Shown: positions 34,685 to 43,133 of the stretch, one piece after another | Numbering within the stretch: position 1 is the first letter of the stretch | Layout: each line of letters opens with the position of its first letter | NCBI RefSeq assembly: GCF_022288725.1 | Contig: NZ_JAKNTA010000002.1 | Coordinates: 532,404 to 596,403 of the forward strand | Source: Kitasatospora sp. A2-31 | GTDB taxonomy: Bacteria > Actinomycetota > Actinomycetes > Streptomycetales > Streptomycetaceae | Reading direction: 5' to 3' | DNA: 64,000 bases | The notes under the pieces: generated by a model | Told to the model about the DNA's origin: nothing | Databases searched by the model: none | The model's input: only the letters and a program-made list of their open reading frames with translations | Program-made: the position numbers and the translations under genes

Positions 34685-36064
34685 CTACCGGCCGAGGGCG
34701 GCGACCTTGCGGAGGAGGACGGCGCGCTCGCGGCTGTTGCCGCACAGGCGGGCGGCGAGTTCCAGCTCCGTCCTGGCCTCGGTGGTGCGGCCGAGCCGGG
34801 TGAGGAGCTCGCCGCGGACGCTCGGGAGGAGGTGGGAGCCGGACAGACGGCCGGCGGCGACCAGCTCGTCGACGATGTCCAGCGCCTCCTGGGGGCCCGT
34901 CGCCATGGCGACGGCGACCGCCCGGTTGAGTTCGACGACGGGGGAGGGGGCGACCCGGCCGAGCGCCTCGTAGAGGAGCACGATCCGCTCCCAGTCGGTC
35001 TCGGCGACGGACGGAGCCTCGGCGTGGCAGGCGGCGATGGCCGCCTGCAGGCCGTAGGGGCCCAGGCCGCGCCCGGCGGCCGTCGCGCGGTCGATCGCCG
35101 CCAGGCCGCGCCGCACCGCGGAGCGGTCCCACAGCCGCCGGTCCTGGTCCTCCAGCAGGACCGCCTCGCCGTCGGGGCCGGTGCGCGCGGGGAAGCGTGC
35201 GGCGGTGAGCTCGAACAGCGCGAGCAGCCCGAACACCTCCGGCTCGTCGGGCAGGAGGGAGGCCAGCGTCCGGGCCAACCGGATCGCCTCGTAGGCGAGA
35301 TCGGGCCGCAGGAGCCGGTCGCCCGTCGTCGCCGTCGAGCCCTCGGTGAAGATCACGTAGAGCACGCTCAGGACGCCGCCGAGCCGCTCGCGCCGCTCCG
35401 CCTGCGGTGGCAGCTCGAAGGGCACCCCGGCCGCCGAGATCGTCCGCTTCGCCCGGGTGATCCGGGCCTGGACGGTCGGCACGGGCACCAGGAACGCACG
35501 GGCGATCTCCGCGCTGGACAGGCCGGCGACCACGCGCAGGGTCAGCGCCGCGCGCGCCTCGGGCGAGAGCACGGGGTGGCAGGACACGAAGATCAGCGCG
35601 AGGACGTCGTCCTCGATCCGGTCCGGGTCCCAGGGCAGCTCGTCCGACCGGTCCGCCGGGGGCTCGGCCCCGGAGCTCGCCCCGCCCTCGCCGAGCCGGT
35701 CCGCCAGGGCGGCGTACCGGTCGTCGAGGGCGGCGCGGCGGCGGAAGTGGTCGATGGCGCGCCGCCGGGCGGTGGCCAGCAGCCAGCCCACCGGGTTGGC
35801 TGGCCGGCCGTCGCGGGCCCAGGCCACCAGGGCCTGGGCCACGGCCTCCTGGGCGACGTCCTCGGCGAGGTCGAAGTCCCCGGTGTAGCGGGTGAGGGCG
35901 CCGACGATCCGTGCGGACTCGATGCGCCAGAGGGCGTCGACCGCCCGCCGAGCCGATTCGGCGCCCGGTGGGCGGTCATCCGGCGCGCCGGGGCGGTGTG
36001 CGCCGTCGCCCGGTGCGCCGTCCGCGGTCACGGGTGTCAGAGCTGGCCGGTCCGCTCGCGCCAT
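34685..36064 (-). CDS. ECF42-type RNA polymerase sigma factor (459 aa)
   Basis: ATG 36064 (SD GGGAGC) overlaps the YCII gene; GTG 36031 is an alternative. Sigma-2 region (IVGALTRYTGDFDLAEDVAQ, then NPVGWLLATARRRAIDHFRR) and sigma-4 (LTLRVVAGLSSAEIARAFLV) are followed by a long C-terminal TPR-like extension (DLAYEAIRLARTLASLLPDE ... LLRKVAALG), the mark of ECF42 factors. These are usually controlled through the extension and a co-encoded DGPF/YCII protein rather than an anti-sigma factor; that gene lies directly upstream here. Confidence 0.9.
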   Translation of the reverse strand: MARADRPALTPVTADGAPGDGAHRPGAPDDRPPGAESARRAVDALWRIESARIVGALTRYTGDFDLAEDVAQEAVAQALVAWARDGRPANPVGWLLATARRRAIDHFRRRAALDDRYAALADRLGEGGASSGAEPPADRSDELPWDPDRIEDDVLALIFVSCHPVLSPEARAALTLRVVAGLSSAEIARAFLVPVPTVQARITRAKRTISAAGVPFELPPQAERRERLGGVLSVLYVIFTEGSTATTGDRLLRPDLAYEAIRLARTLASLLPDEPEVFGLLALFELTAARFPARTGPDGEAVLLEDQDRRLWDRSAVRRGLAAIDRATAAGRGLGPYGLQAAIAACHAEAPSVAETDWERIVLLYEALGRVAPSPVVELNRAVAVAMATGPQEALDIVDELVAAGRLSGSHLLPSVRGELLTRLGRTTEARTELELAARLCGNSRERAVLLRKVAALGR

Positions 36065-36456
36065 GCCCGCTCCCTGATGATCCACTCGTTGTCCTGCGGG
36101 AACTCGTCGATCCCCGGCACACGCCGGATCTCGATCTTCGTGCCGGGGAAGGGCGGCAGCCGCTTGGCCCACTCGACCGCCTCGTCCTTGGACGCCACGT
36201 CGAGGATGTAGAAGCCGCCGAACAACTCCTTGGTCTCACCGTACGGGCCGTCGGTGACCACCGGGGTCTCCCCGCCGAGGTCGACCACCACGCCCTGCGC
36301 GGCGTCGTCGAGGCCCTCGGCGGCGACGAGCACGCCCGCCCGGATCAGCTCGTCGTTGTAGCGGCCCATCGTGGCGAGCATCTCCTCGAAGGGCGTCTCC
36401 ATCATCTTCGCGAGCGACTCGTCGGTGCCACGCATGATCAACATGTACTTCGCCAT
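36037..36456 (-). CDS. YCII/DGPF-domain protein, ECF42 partner (139 aa)
   Basis: ATG 36456. The YCII-related fold is seen in MAKYMLIMRGTDESLAKMME, then VTDGPYGETKELFGGFYILD with the DGPF-type motif, and AVEWAKRLPPFPGTKIEIR. Such proteins are encoded beside ECF42 sigma factors and make up much of their regulon. Its end overlaps the sigma-factor start by 28 bases. The 252 bases upstream of it hold no gene. Confidence 0.9.
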   Translation of the reverse strand: MAKYMLIMRGTDESLAKMMETPFEEMLATMGRYNDELIRAGVLVAAEGLDDAAQGVVVDLGGETPVVTDGPYGETKELFGGFYILDVASKDEAVEWAKRLPPFPGTKIEIRRVPGIDEFPQDNEWIIRERAWRERTGQL

Positions 36457-36708
36457 GGCTGTTCTCCTTCGTCCGGAGGGGCGGTGTCCGACCCTCTCTA
36501 TCCCAGGTCGAACGGCGCGGCCGCGGATCGACACGACGGGGGAATTCGGTGCCACCGGTTTTCCGTCCTTCGCCACCTCGGGCTGCTGCCGTGCCCCGCA
36601 GGCGGCCGACTCCGGGGCGCGACGCCCTTCAGCGGCTCCCGACGAGCGTGGCGGAGCGGGTCACGGGGGCACGCCGAAGACGGCCACGGCGCCGTGCTGC
36701 CGGGGGCT

Positions 36709-37305
36709 TCACGCCGACCCCGGACGCCACTGCGGGTCACGACCGGTGAAGGCGAGCAGCCGGTCGGTCCGGCCGGCCTCGGCGGGGACGTCGACCGCGG
36801 GGCCGTACTTGCCGAAGTTGTCGCGGACGAAGTCCACGGTCTGCCGGGCGGGGGTCTCCAGGCGCTCGGCCATGGACTCGGTGAGCGGGAGGTCCTGGCC
36901 GGTGGCCCGCGCGATGTCCCACGCGTGGACGGCGGCGTCGAGCGCGGCGACCGCGGTGCCGACGTCGGCGGGCATGGGGCCCATCGGCGTCGGCACGCTC
37001 TCGGCCTCCCGCACCGACTCCCACGCCTTCATCGCGGCACTCAGCACCGTCTCCAACTGGGCCGCGGCGGCGCGGCCGTCGGACGCCAGTGCGTCCTCCG
37101 GCTCGAACGGGTCGCCCGCCGGGGGCTCCCCGGTGATCTGCATGACCAGCGCCTGCTGGTCCAGCCGCGCGTGGTGCAGGATCTGGCGCACCGTCCACTC
37201 GCTGCACGGCGTCCTCGCGCCCCAGGCCTGCTCCGGTACGCCGCGCACCGCGGCCAGCAGGTACTCGTGCGCCTCGGCCAACAGCTTGAACCCGTCGACG
37301 GACAT
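36709..37305 (-). CDS. TIGR03086-family metal-binding (DinB/MDMPI-like) protein (198 aa)
   Basis: ATG 37305 follows GGGGGAG. A DinB-like four-helix bundle: GFKLLAEAHEYLLAAVRGVP, TPCSEWTVRQILHHARLDQQ with the first metal His, and LDAAVHAWDIARATGQDLPL with another. This group is related to mycothiol-dependent maleylpyruvate isomerase, so a mycothiol-linked transferase or hydrolase role is possible. A single gene; the 294 bases to the divergent deacetylase gene hold both promoters. Confidence 0.85.
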   Translation of the reverse strand: MSVDGFKLLAEAHEYLLAAVRGVPEQAWGARTPCSEWTVRQILHHARLDQQALVMQITGEPPAGDPFEPEDALASDGRAAAAQLETVLSAAMKAWESVREAESVPTPMGPMPADVGTAVAALDAAVHAWDIARATGQDLPLTESMAERLETPARQTVDFVRDNFGKYGPAVDVPAEAGRTDRLLAFTGRDPQWRPGSA

Positions 37306-37599
37306 GCGTTGTCTCCCCCGATGTCGAGATGATCGGAATCACAGCGGTAACGAGAACGTTCACCCCCACCCTAGGACCCACCACTGACACGTCGTAAGGC
37401 CATCCCGCGACGGTTTCGGAGAGGGTGCCGGGTGCACGGGTGACGCGGCGGCTCCGACTGCGCCCGGCCCGTTGGCCGGTGCGATGTTCACCGAAGGGCG
37501 TCGAGGGTGTCGCCGTGGCGGCTCCCCGTCCGTAGGATCGGGCCTGCCGCGCAGGGGAGGCGGGCCTGGTGGGCCGCGCCGGGGGAGGGAGGCGCCGCA

Positions 37600-38661
37600 G
37601 TGCGATTCGCCGGTGTGGGTCTGACGCGCGAGGGCTACCGGATCGCCGTGGTGGACGCCGACGGACGACCGGCCGGTCCGCCCGAGACGCACCGGCGCTG
37701 CGCCGTGGAACGGCCGGTGGCCCGGCTGGTCGCGCTGGCGCGACGGGCGCCCGGCGGCTTCGCGGTGGTGGTCGACAGCGCCAACGGCATCCTCGACGCC
37801 GCCCTGGTGGCGGCCGGCGTCGCCGTCCTCCGGGCCGACCCGCCGCTCCTCGTGGATGGTCGTGTCACGGCGGAGGCCCTGGCCGAACTGGGCGCCTCGC
37901 GGCCGGAGTCGCTGGTGGCGCTCGCGGGCGGAGGCTGGACGCTGAGCGGGCGCGAGGAGGAGATCCGCGCCGCCGAGGCGGCCTGCGCACCGGTCGAGCG
38001 CACGCTCGGGGCGCAGGGGCGACTCCTGCGCGGGGGGGAGGGGACGGCGCCGGTGGTGGCGCTCACCTTCGACGACGGCCCGCACCCGGAGCACACCCCG
38101 CGGATCCTGGACGTGCTGCGCCGGCACGAGGCCCCGGCCGCCTTCTTCTGCATCGGCCTGCACGCGCTGGCGTACCCCGGCGTGGTGCGCCGAGTCGCCG
38201 CCGAGGGCCACACACTGGGGAATCACACCTGGTCGCACGCCTACCTGCCGGATCTCGGCCCGATCGGGCTGCACCGTCAACTGTCCTTCACCGCCGAGGC
38301 GATCGCGGCGGCGACCGGGGGTGGCCCGGTGCCGTGGCTGCGGCCCCCGTACGGCGGGCGCAGCCCCGAAGTGCTGGAGCGGGTGGCGGAGTCGGGGCTG
38401 ACGACGGTGCTGTGGGACGTCGAGACCAACGACTGGGCGCGACCCGGGCCGGAGGTCGTCACCGAACGCGTGCTGCGGCAGGTCCGGCCCGGCTCGGTCG
38501 TGCTGATGCACGACGGCGGTGGCGACCGGTCCCGGACCGCGGCCGCCCTGCCCGCGGTGATCACGGGCCTGCGCGAACGCGGCTACCGGTTGGTCGCGCT
38601 GGAGGAGTTGGCGGCCGAACGTACTGCAGCGCGGCGGGCTGCTGCGGCGAGGCACCCGTGA
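37600..38661 (+). CDS. NodB-type polysaccharide deacetylase with RNase H-like N-terminal domain (353 aa)
   Basis: GTG 37600 follows GGGGGAGGGAGG. The C-terminal deacetylase has all five NodB motifs: TFDDGPH (156-162), GNHTWSH (207-213), RPPYGG, LWDVETNDW and a final LMHDGG; it should be zinc-dependent. Residues 1-130 (FAGVGLTREGYRIAVVDADG; GGFAVVVDSANGILDAALVA; VAVLRADPPLL) look like an RNase H-like/actin-like fold as at the start of IS110 transposases or sugar kinases. No signal peptide or membrane span is present, so a cytoplasmic deacetylase is odd for cell-wall substrates. Confidence 0.82.
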   Translation: MRFAGVGLTREGYRIAVVDADGRPAGPPETHRRCAVERPVARLVALARRAPGGFAVVVDSANGILDAALVAAGVAVLRADPPLLVDGRVTAEALAELGASRPESLVALAGGGWTLSGREEEIRAAEAACAPVERTLGAQGRLLRGGEGTAPVVALTFDDGPHPEHTPRILDVLRRHEAPAAFFCIGLHALAYPGVVRRVAAEGHTLGNHTWSHAYLPDLGPIGLHRQLSFTAEAIAAATGGGPVPWLRPPYGGRSPEVLERVAESGLTTVLWDVETNDWARPGPEVVTERVLRQVRPGSVVLMHDGGGDRSRTAAALPAVITGLRERGYRLVALEELAAERTAARRAAAARHP

Positions 38662-38841
38662 GGGGGTGGTCCCGGATCCGGTGACAGCGACGGGCGGTCG
38701 GGGCCCGTGGCGAGGCTGTACCGGATCCGCGGCTCCGACCAGCGGGCGCCGCACGGCGGCTGGGCGGGCGACGACGCCCGGAGCCGGCGGGGGAGGCGGC
38801 AGGTCGCGTGAGGGCTGCCCTTGCGGCCGCCGACAATTCGC

Positions 38842-38869
38842 TTGCGTCCGGCTCGGGACCGGATATGCT
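38842..38869 (+). promoter_or_regulatory. Sigma70-like promoter of the RIO kinase transcript
   Basis: TTGCGT (38842-38847) and TATGCT (38864-38869) are separated by 16 bp. Transcription would start near 38876, about 80 bases before the small leader ORF and 207 before the kinase gene. Confidence 0.5.
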
Positions 38870-38953
38870 GTGCCGGTCCTCGTGATTGCCGTGCTCGGAG
38901 CTCCTCTCCGCGCGGTGGCGGACGAGGTTTCGACGAAGAGGAGGTGTGTCCGA

Positions 38954-39031
38954 ATGGTTGCCGCCCTGTCGCGGCGCGCCTTCGTGTGCGCGCCCTACGC
39001 CACTCTCTTCCGTCATTCGCCCACCGGCTGA
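38954..39031 (+). CDS. Candidate 25-residue leader peptide upstream of the RIO kinase
   Basis: ATG 38954 is preceded by a perfect AGGAGG at good spacing. The peptide is MVAALSRRAFVCAPYATLF followed by six residues (RHSPTG). It ends 51 bases before the kinase start on the same transcript. A short ORF with such a strong ribosome site in a long leader suggests translation-coupled regulation, but chance cannot be excluded. Confidence 0.4.
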   Translation: MVAALSRRAFVCAPYATLFRHSPTG

Positions 39032-39082
39032 CGACGCGCCATCCTCGGCGCCGCGGTGGGCCGTTCCTCTGGAGCCACCGCA

Positions 39083-40129
39083 GTGCGCGAGCGTTACACC
39101 GACAGCGATTCCTTCTCCCGTATCCGCCCCAAGGGCGGCCCCCGGCGCGGCCGCCGGTCCGAGCGGTTCGACGACGCCGAGTCCCGGTACCCCGAATTCG
39201 CCTCCTTCGAGGCCGAGTTCACGCAGTTCGACGAGGCTGCCGGGACCGGCGAGGCCGCCGACTTCCACGAGTACCCCGGGTACGCCGAGTACCCCGTCCA
39301 CCCCGAGGACGCCGGCGTCCTCCCGGCCCCCGCCGCCGACGGTCCGGCGGAGGGCGACCGCTGGTCCACCTGGGACCAGTCCACCCCGACCGAGAAGGGG
39401 CCGGAACCGCGCCCCGACTGGGTGGTCACCGAGCTGGCCGCGGTCGACACCGAGCTCGGGATCGTCAAGACCGGCAAGGAGGCCGACGTCTTCCTGCTGG
39501 AGCGCGGAGTCCCGGGCACCGAGCGGCGCACGCTGATGGCCGCCAAGCGCTACCGCGACGCCGCCCACCGGATGTTCCACCGGGACTCCGGCTACCTGGA
39601 GGGCCGTCAGCACAAGGAGTCCCGGGTGAGCCGGGCGATGGCCAAGCGCACCGCCTTCGGCCGCGAGGCCATCGCCGGTCAGTGGGCGGCGGCCGAATTC
39701 GGCGCGTTGTGCCGCCTCTGGTCGGCCGGTGCAGCCGTCCCCTACCCCGTGCAGATCACCGGCACGGAGATCCTGATGGAGTTCGTCGGCACCGCCGACG
39801 GCACGGCCGCGCCCCGGCTCGCGCAGCTGCGCGCCGAGGAGGTGGACGTCGAGGACCTCTGGGAGCAGCTCGGCCGCAGCCTCTCGGTGCTCGCCGCCGA
39901 CGGCTTCGCACACGGCGACCTCTCGGCGTACAACATCCTGGTCCACGAGGGCCGGCTGGTGATCATCGACGTGCCGCAGATCGTGGACGTCATCGCCAAC
40001 CCGCGCGGGCGATCGTTCCTGGAGCGGGACGTGCGCAACGTCGGGGCCTGGTTCGTCTCCCGGGGCCTGGCCGAGCGGCGCGTCGGCGAGCTGGTCGGCG
40101 AGCTGGCCTTCGACGCGCGGCTGGGGTAG
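39083..40129 (+). CDS. RIO1-like serine/threonine protein kinase (348 aa)
   Basis: GTG 39083 (SD GGAG) is preferred over GTG 39056. Residues 1-115 are acidic and disordered. The RIO core follows: GIVKTGKEADVFLL (the nucleotide loop), LMAAKRYRDAAHRMF with the ATP-binding Lys, catalytic HGDLSAYN (277-284) and metal-binding IDVPQIVD (Asp296). RIO kinases act in ribosome maturation in eukaryotes and archaea; bacterial members are poorly understood. A stem-loop terminator follows. Confidence 0.9.
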   Translation: MRERYTDSDSFSRIRPKGGPRRGRRSERFDDAESRYPEFASFEAEFTQFDEAAGTGEAADFHEYPGYAEYPVHPEDAGVLPAPAADGPAEGDRWSTWDQSTPTEKGPEPRPDWVVTELAAVDTELGIVKTGKEADVFLLERGVPGTERRTLMAAKRYRDAAHRMFHRDSGYLEGRQHKESRVSRAMAKRTAFGREAIAGQWAAAEFGALCRLWSAGAAVPYPVQITGTEILMEFVGTADGTAAPRLAQLRAEEVDVEDLWEQLGRSLSVLAADGFAHGDLSAYNILVHEGRLVIIDVPQIVDVIANPRGRSFLERDVRNVGAWFVSRGLAERRVGELVGELAFDARLG

Positions 40130-40154
40130 CCGGTCCGCGCGCGAGCGGCGGGGC

Positions 40155-40188
40155 GGGCCGCCGGTCCCCGGCGCGGGACCGGCGGCCC
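40155..40188. terminator. Bidirectional terminator between RIO kinase and ABC-F genes
   Basis: A 14-bp perfect stem (GGGCCGCCGGTCCC with GGGACCGGCGGCCC) around a 6-base loop. The following 100 bases are GGCCTCACCCG-type short repeats in the remainder of the 215-base gap. Confidence 0.8.
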
Positions 40189-40344
40189 GGCCTCACCCGC
40201 CTGCGGCCCGGCCTCGCCCGGCCTCACCCGCCCCCGGCCGGGCCTCACCCGACCTCACCCGCCCCCGGCCTCCCCGCCCCGGCCGGCATCGCGCCGTACC
40301 GGGCCGGGGGCTGCGGCGCACCGCCCGCTGCGGGGCGCGCGTCC

Positions 40345-41949
40345 TCAGGCGAGGTCGACCAGGCCGCGGTACTCCTCGCTCCACAGGTCCTCGTCCGCGT
40401 CGGGCAGCAGCAGGACGCGGTCCGGCCGCAGCGCGTCGACCGCCCCCGCGTCGTGGGTGACCATCACGATCGCCCCCGGGTAGGTGCCGACCGCGGCCAG
40501 CACCTCTCCCCGGGAGGCGGGGTCGAGGTTGTTGGTCGGCTCGTCCAGCAGCAGGACGTTCGCCCCGGAGTGGACCAGCCCCGCCAGGGCCAGCCGGGTC
40601 CGCTCCCCGCCGGAGAGGACGCCGGTCGGCTTGTCGGCGTCGTCCCCGGAGAACAGGAACGCGCCCAGCACGTGCCGGGCCTCACCGTCGCTCAGGTGCG
40701 GTGCGGCGGCGGCGAGGTTCTGCCGGACGGTGCGCTCCCGGTCGAGCGTGTCGTGCTCCTGGGCGAAGTAGCCCAGACGCAGACCGTGCCCGCGGACCAC
40801 CCGTCCGCCGTCCGGCCGTTCCGCACCGGCCAGCAGGCGCAACAGCGTGGTCTTGCCGGCGCCGTTGAGTCCCAGCACCACCAGCCGGCTGCCGCGGTCC
40901 ACGGCCAGGTCCACCCCGGTGAGGACCGGGCGGCCGCCGTAGGACTTCGCCAGGCTGATGGCGCCCAGCGGCGTCCGGCCGCACGGGGCCGGCTCGGGGA
41001 GCCGGATCCGGGCCACCTTGTCGGTGCGCCGCACCGGCTCCAGTTCGGCGAGCATCCGGTCCGCGCGGCGGGCCATGCTCCTGGCCGTGACGGCGGTGGC
41101 CGAACGCGCCTTCATCCGGTCCGCCTGCGTGTGCAGCGCGGCGGCCTTGCGCTCGGCGTTCGCCCGCTCCCTGGCCCGGCGGCGGGCGTCGGCGTCCCGC
41201 TGCGCCAGGTAGCCGGACCAGCCGGTGTTGTGGATGTCGATCGCCGCCCGGGTGGCGTCCAGGTGGAAGACCCGGTTGGTGAGGTCGGCGAGCAGCCCGG
41301 TGTCGTGGCTGATCACCACCAGGCCGCCCCGGTGGCGCAGCAGGAAGGTGCGCAGCCAGGTGAGCGAATCGGCGTCCAGGTGGTTGGTCGGCTCGTCCAG
41401 CAGTAGGGTCCCGCCCTCGCCGGCGAACAGGATCCGGGCAAGCTCCGCCCGGCGCTTCTGCCCGCCGGACAGTGCTCCGACCGGTTCGCCCAGGGCGTGC
41501 TCCGGCAGCCCGAGACCGGCGGCGACCCGGGCCGCCTCGGCCTGGGCGGCGTAGCCGCCGCCGGCCTGGAACGCGGCCTCGGCGCGGGTGTAGGCGTCCA
41601 TCGCCCGCTCCAGCGCCGCCGCACCGCGGGCGTCGGCCATCGCGGCCTCGGCCGCGCGGAGCCCGCGCAGGCTGTCGTCGAGCCCGCGCACGGACAGGAT
41701 CCGGTCGAGGACGGTGACGGACGGGTCGGCGGCGTGCGAGTCCTGGGGGAGGAAGCCGACCGGCCCGGTCCGGGTGATCGCCCCCGCAGCGGGCGCCGTG
41801 TGGCCGGCGAGGGCGGTGATCAGGGTGGTCTTGCCCGCGCCGTTGCGGCCGACCAGGCCGATGCGGTCGCCGGGGGAGACGGTGAAGGAGATGTCGGACA
41901 GCAGCAGGCGCGCGCCGGCGCGCAGCTCGACACCGCGAACGGTAAGCAT
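40345..41949 (-). CDS. ABC-F family ATPase (534 aa)
   Basis: ATG 41949. Two ATP-binding domains without membrane spans: GRNGAGKTT (35-43) and LNGAGKTT; signatures LSGGQKRR and LSGGERTR; Walker B LLLDEPTNHLD and LLLDEPTNNLD. The interdomain linker (about 245-330; Arg/Ala-rich, coiled coil) is the P-site tRNA-interaction motif that reaches into the ribosome. ABC-F proteins relieve stalled ribosomes or eject antibiotics such as macrolides, lincosamides and pleuromutilins. A leader peptide and hairpin upstream support antibiotic-induced expression. Confidence 0.92.
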   Translation of the reverse strand: MLTVRGVELRAGARLLLSDISFTVSPGDRIGLVGRNGAGKTTLITALAGHTAPAAGAITRTGPVGFLPQDSHAADPSVTVLDRILSVRGLDDSLRGLRAAEAAMADARGAAALERAMDAYTRAEAAFQAGGGYAAQAEAARVAAGLGLPEHALGEPVGALSGGQKRRAELARILFAGEGGTLLLDEPTNHLDADSLTWLRTFLLRHRGGLVVISHDTGLLADLTNRVFHLDATRAAIDIHNTGWSGYLAQRDADARRRARERANAERKAAALHTQADRMKARSATAVTARSMARRADRMLAELEPVRRTDKVARIRLPEPAPCGRTPLGAISLAKSYGGRPVLTGVDLAVDRGSRLVVLGLNGAGKTTLLRLLAGAERPDGGRVVRGHGLRLGYFAQEHDTLDRERTVRQNLAAAAPHLSDGEARHVLGAFLFSGDDADKPTGVLSGGERTRLALAGLVHSGANVLLLDEPTNNLDPASRGEVLAAVGTYPGAIVMVTHDAGAVDALRPDRVLLLPDADEDLWSEEYRGLVDLA

Positions 41950-41972
41950 GGGGTAACGCTCCGAAATAGCAG

Positions 41973-42005
41973 GAGGACACACTTCTGGCGTGGAAGCGGG
42001 TCCTC
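41973..42005 (-). promoter_or_regulatory. Attenuator-type hairpin between leader peptide and ABC-F gene
   Basis: GAGGAC/GTCCTC (outer) and CTTC/GAAG (inner) form a bulged stem with loop TGGCGTG. It starts two bases after the leader stop codon and ends 24 bases before the ABC-F start; on the minus strand CTGCTATTT follows. Folding would be prevented by a ribosome stalled on the leader. Confidence 0.55.
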
Positions 42006-42007
42006 GG

Positions 42008-42031
42008 CTAGGAGATTCGGGGCGTAGACAT
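42008..42031 (-). CDS. Seven-residue leader peptide MSTPRIS
   Basis: ATG TCT ACG CCC CGA ATC TCC TAG starts at 42031 and ends just before the hairpin, 58 bases upstream of the ABC-F start. Small ORFs in this position sense ribosome-targeting drugs for many ABC-F genes. No strong ribosome site is visible, so it may be translated from a leaderless or near-leaderless end. Confidence 0.5.
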   Translation of the reverse strand: MSTPRIS

Positions 42032-42089
42032 GCGACCACGGTAACAAGCGGGCGCGCCGCCGCGCACATGACTTTCGTGCGCTGCGGTG

Positions 42090-42172
<83 letters not shown>

Positions 42173-42284
42173 GGCACCGGACCGCTCCCTTCCACCGCGA
42201 GCCGGTGACCTCCCGCGGACACCCTCGGGATCGCCCCGGCACACCGGTGTGAAAGGGTCGGCGCCCGGAGACGAGGAGGCGCCG

Positions 42285-43133
42285 ATGCAGGGGAGCGAAT
42301 CCGGGGCCGTGGGCGGCCCCGACAACGGGTCGGCCCCTGGGGGTGCCCCCGGGCCGGGGAACGGGGTGCTGCCGGGGAGCGGGGCTGCCCCGGGTGGACG
42401 GGTCCTGGTGGTGGACGACGACGCGGCGATCCGGCGCAGCCTGGAGCGCGGTCTCCGCCTGAGCGGCTTCTCGGTGGCCCTCGCCGAAGATGGCGAGACG
42501 GCGCTGGCCCGGATGCCCGCCGACGCGCCGGACGTCCTGGTCCTCGACGTGTCGATGCCCGGGGTCAGCGGCGCCGAGGTCTGCCGCAGCCTGCGCGCCC
42601 GCGGCGACGACATCCCCGTGCTGATGCTCTCGGCGCTGGACGAGCCCGCCGACCGGGTCGCCGGACTGCAGGCCGGCGCCGACGACTACCTCGTCAAGCC
42701 GTTCGCGCTGGAGGAACTGGTCCTGCGGCTGCGCGCCCTGCTGCGCCGGCGCCCGCCGCAGCCGGACGACCGTGTGCTCGCCGGTCCTCTCACCATCGAC
42801 CCGGGCACCCGCCAGGCCCGCCTGTACGGCGAGGAACTCAGGCTCACCCGCCGGGAGTTCGAGCTGCTCACCCACCTCGCCCGGAACAGCGGCCTGGTCC
42901 TCTCCCGTGAGCAGCTGCTGGAGCGCGTCTGGGGCTACGACTTCGACGTCCGCAGCGACGCCGTCGACACCTTCGTCAGCTACCTGCGGCGCAAGACCGA
43001 GGCCGGCGGGCGGCCCCGGCTCATCCACACCGTCCGGGGCGTCGGCTTCGTGCTGCGGCTGCCGGACGGAGCCGACCGTCCGTCCGACGGCGCCCACCGG
43101 GTGTCGGGGCCGAGCGGGACCGGTCCGCGGTGA
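42285..43133 (+). CDS. OmpR-family response regulator (282 aa)
   Basis: ATG 42285 follows AGGAGG. A 35-residue Gly/Pro-rich N-terminus precedes the receiver domain (VLVVDDDAAIRR; phospho-acceptor Asp88 in VLDVSMPG; Lys in YLVKPF). The winged helix at the C-terminus is GEELRLTRREFELLTHLARN, then VWGYDFDVRSDAVDTFVSYL and HTVRGVGFVL. Its stop overlaps the kinase start (GTGA). An 11-bp direct repeat before the downstream secreted-protein gene is its likely binding site. Confidence 0.94.
   Translation: MQGSESGAVGGPDNGSAPGGAPGPGNGVLPGSGAAPGGRVLVVDDDAAIRRSLERGLRLSGFSVALAEDGETALARMPADAPDVLVLDVSMPGVSGAEVCRSLRARGDDIPVLMLSALDEPADRVAGLQAGADDYLVKPFALEELVLRLRALLRRRPPQPDDRVLAGPLTIDPGTRQARLYGEELRLTRREFELLTHLARNSGLVLSREQLLERVWGYDFDVRSDAVDTFVSYLRRKTEAGGRPRLIHTVRGVGFVLRLPDGADRPSDGAHRVSGPSGTGPR

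Noticed and set aside
36457..36708. Gene between the YCII protein and the TIGR03086 protein
   Set aside because: Only Arg/Pro-rich frames without ribosome sites; treated as promoter and intergenic DNA.
40189..40344. Functional meaning of the GGCCTCACCCG repeats
   Set aside because: Short, irregular GC repeats after a terminator; no pattern beyond low complexity.
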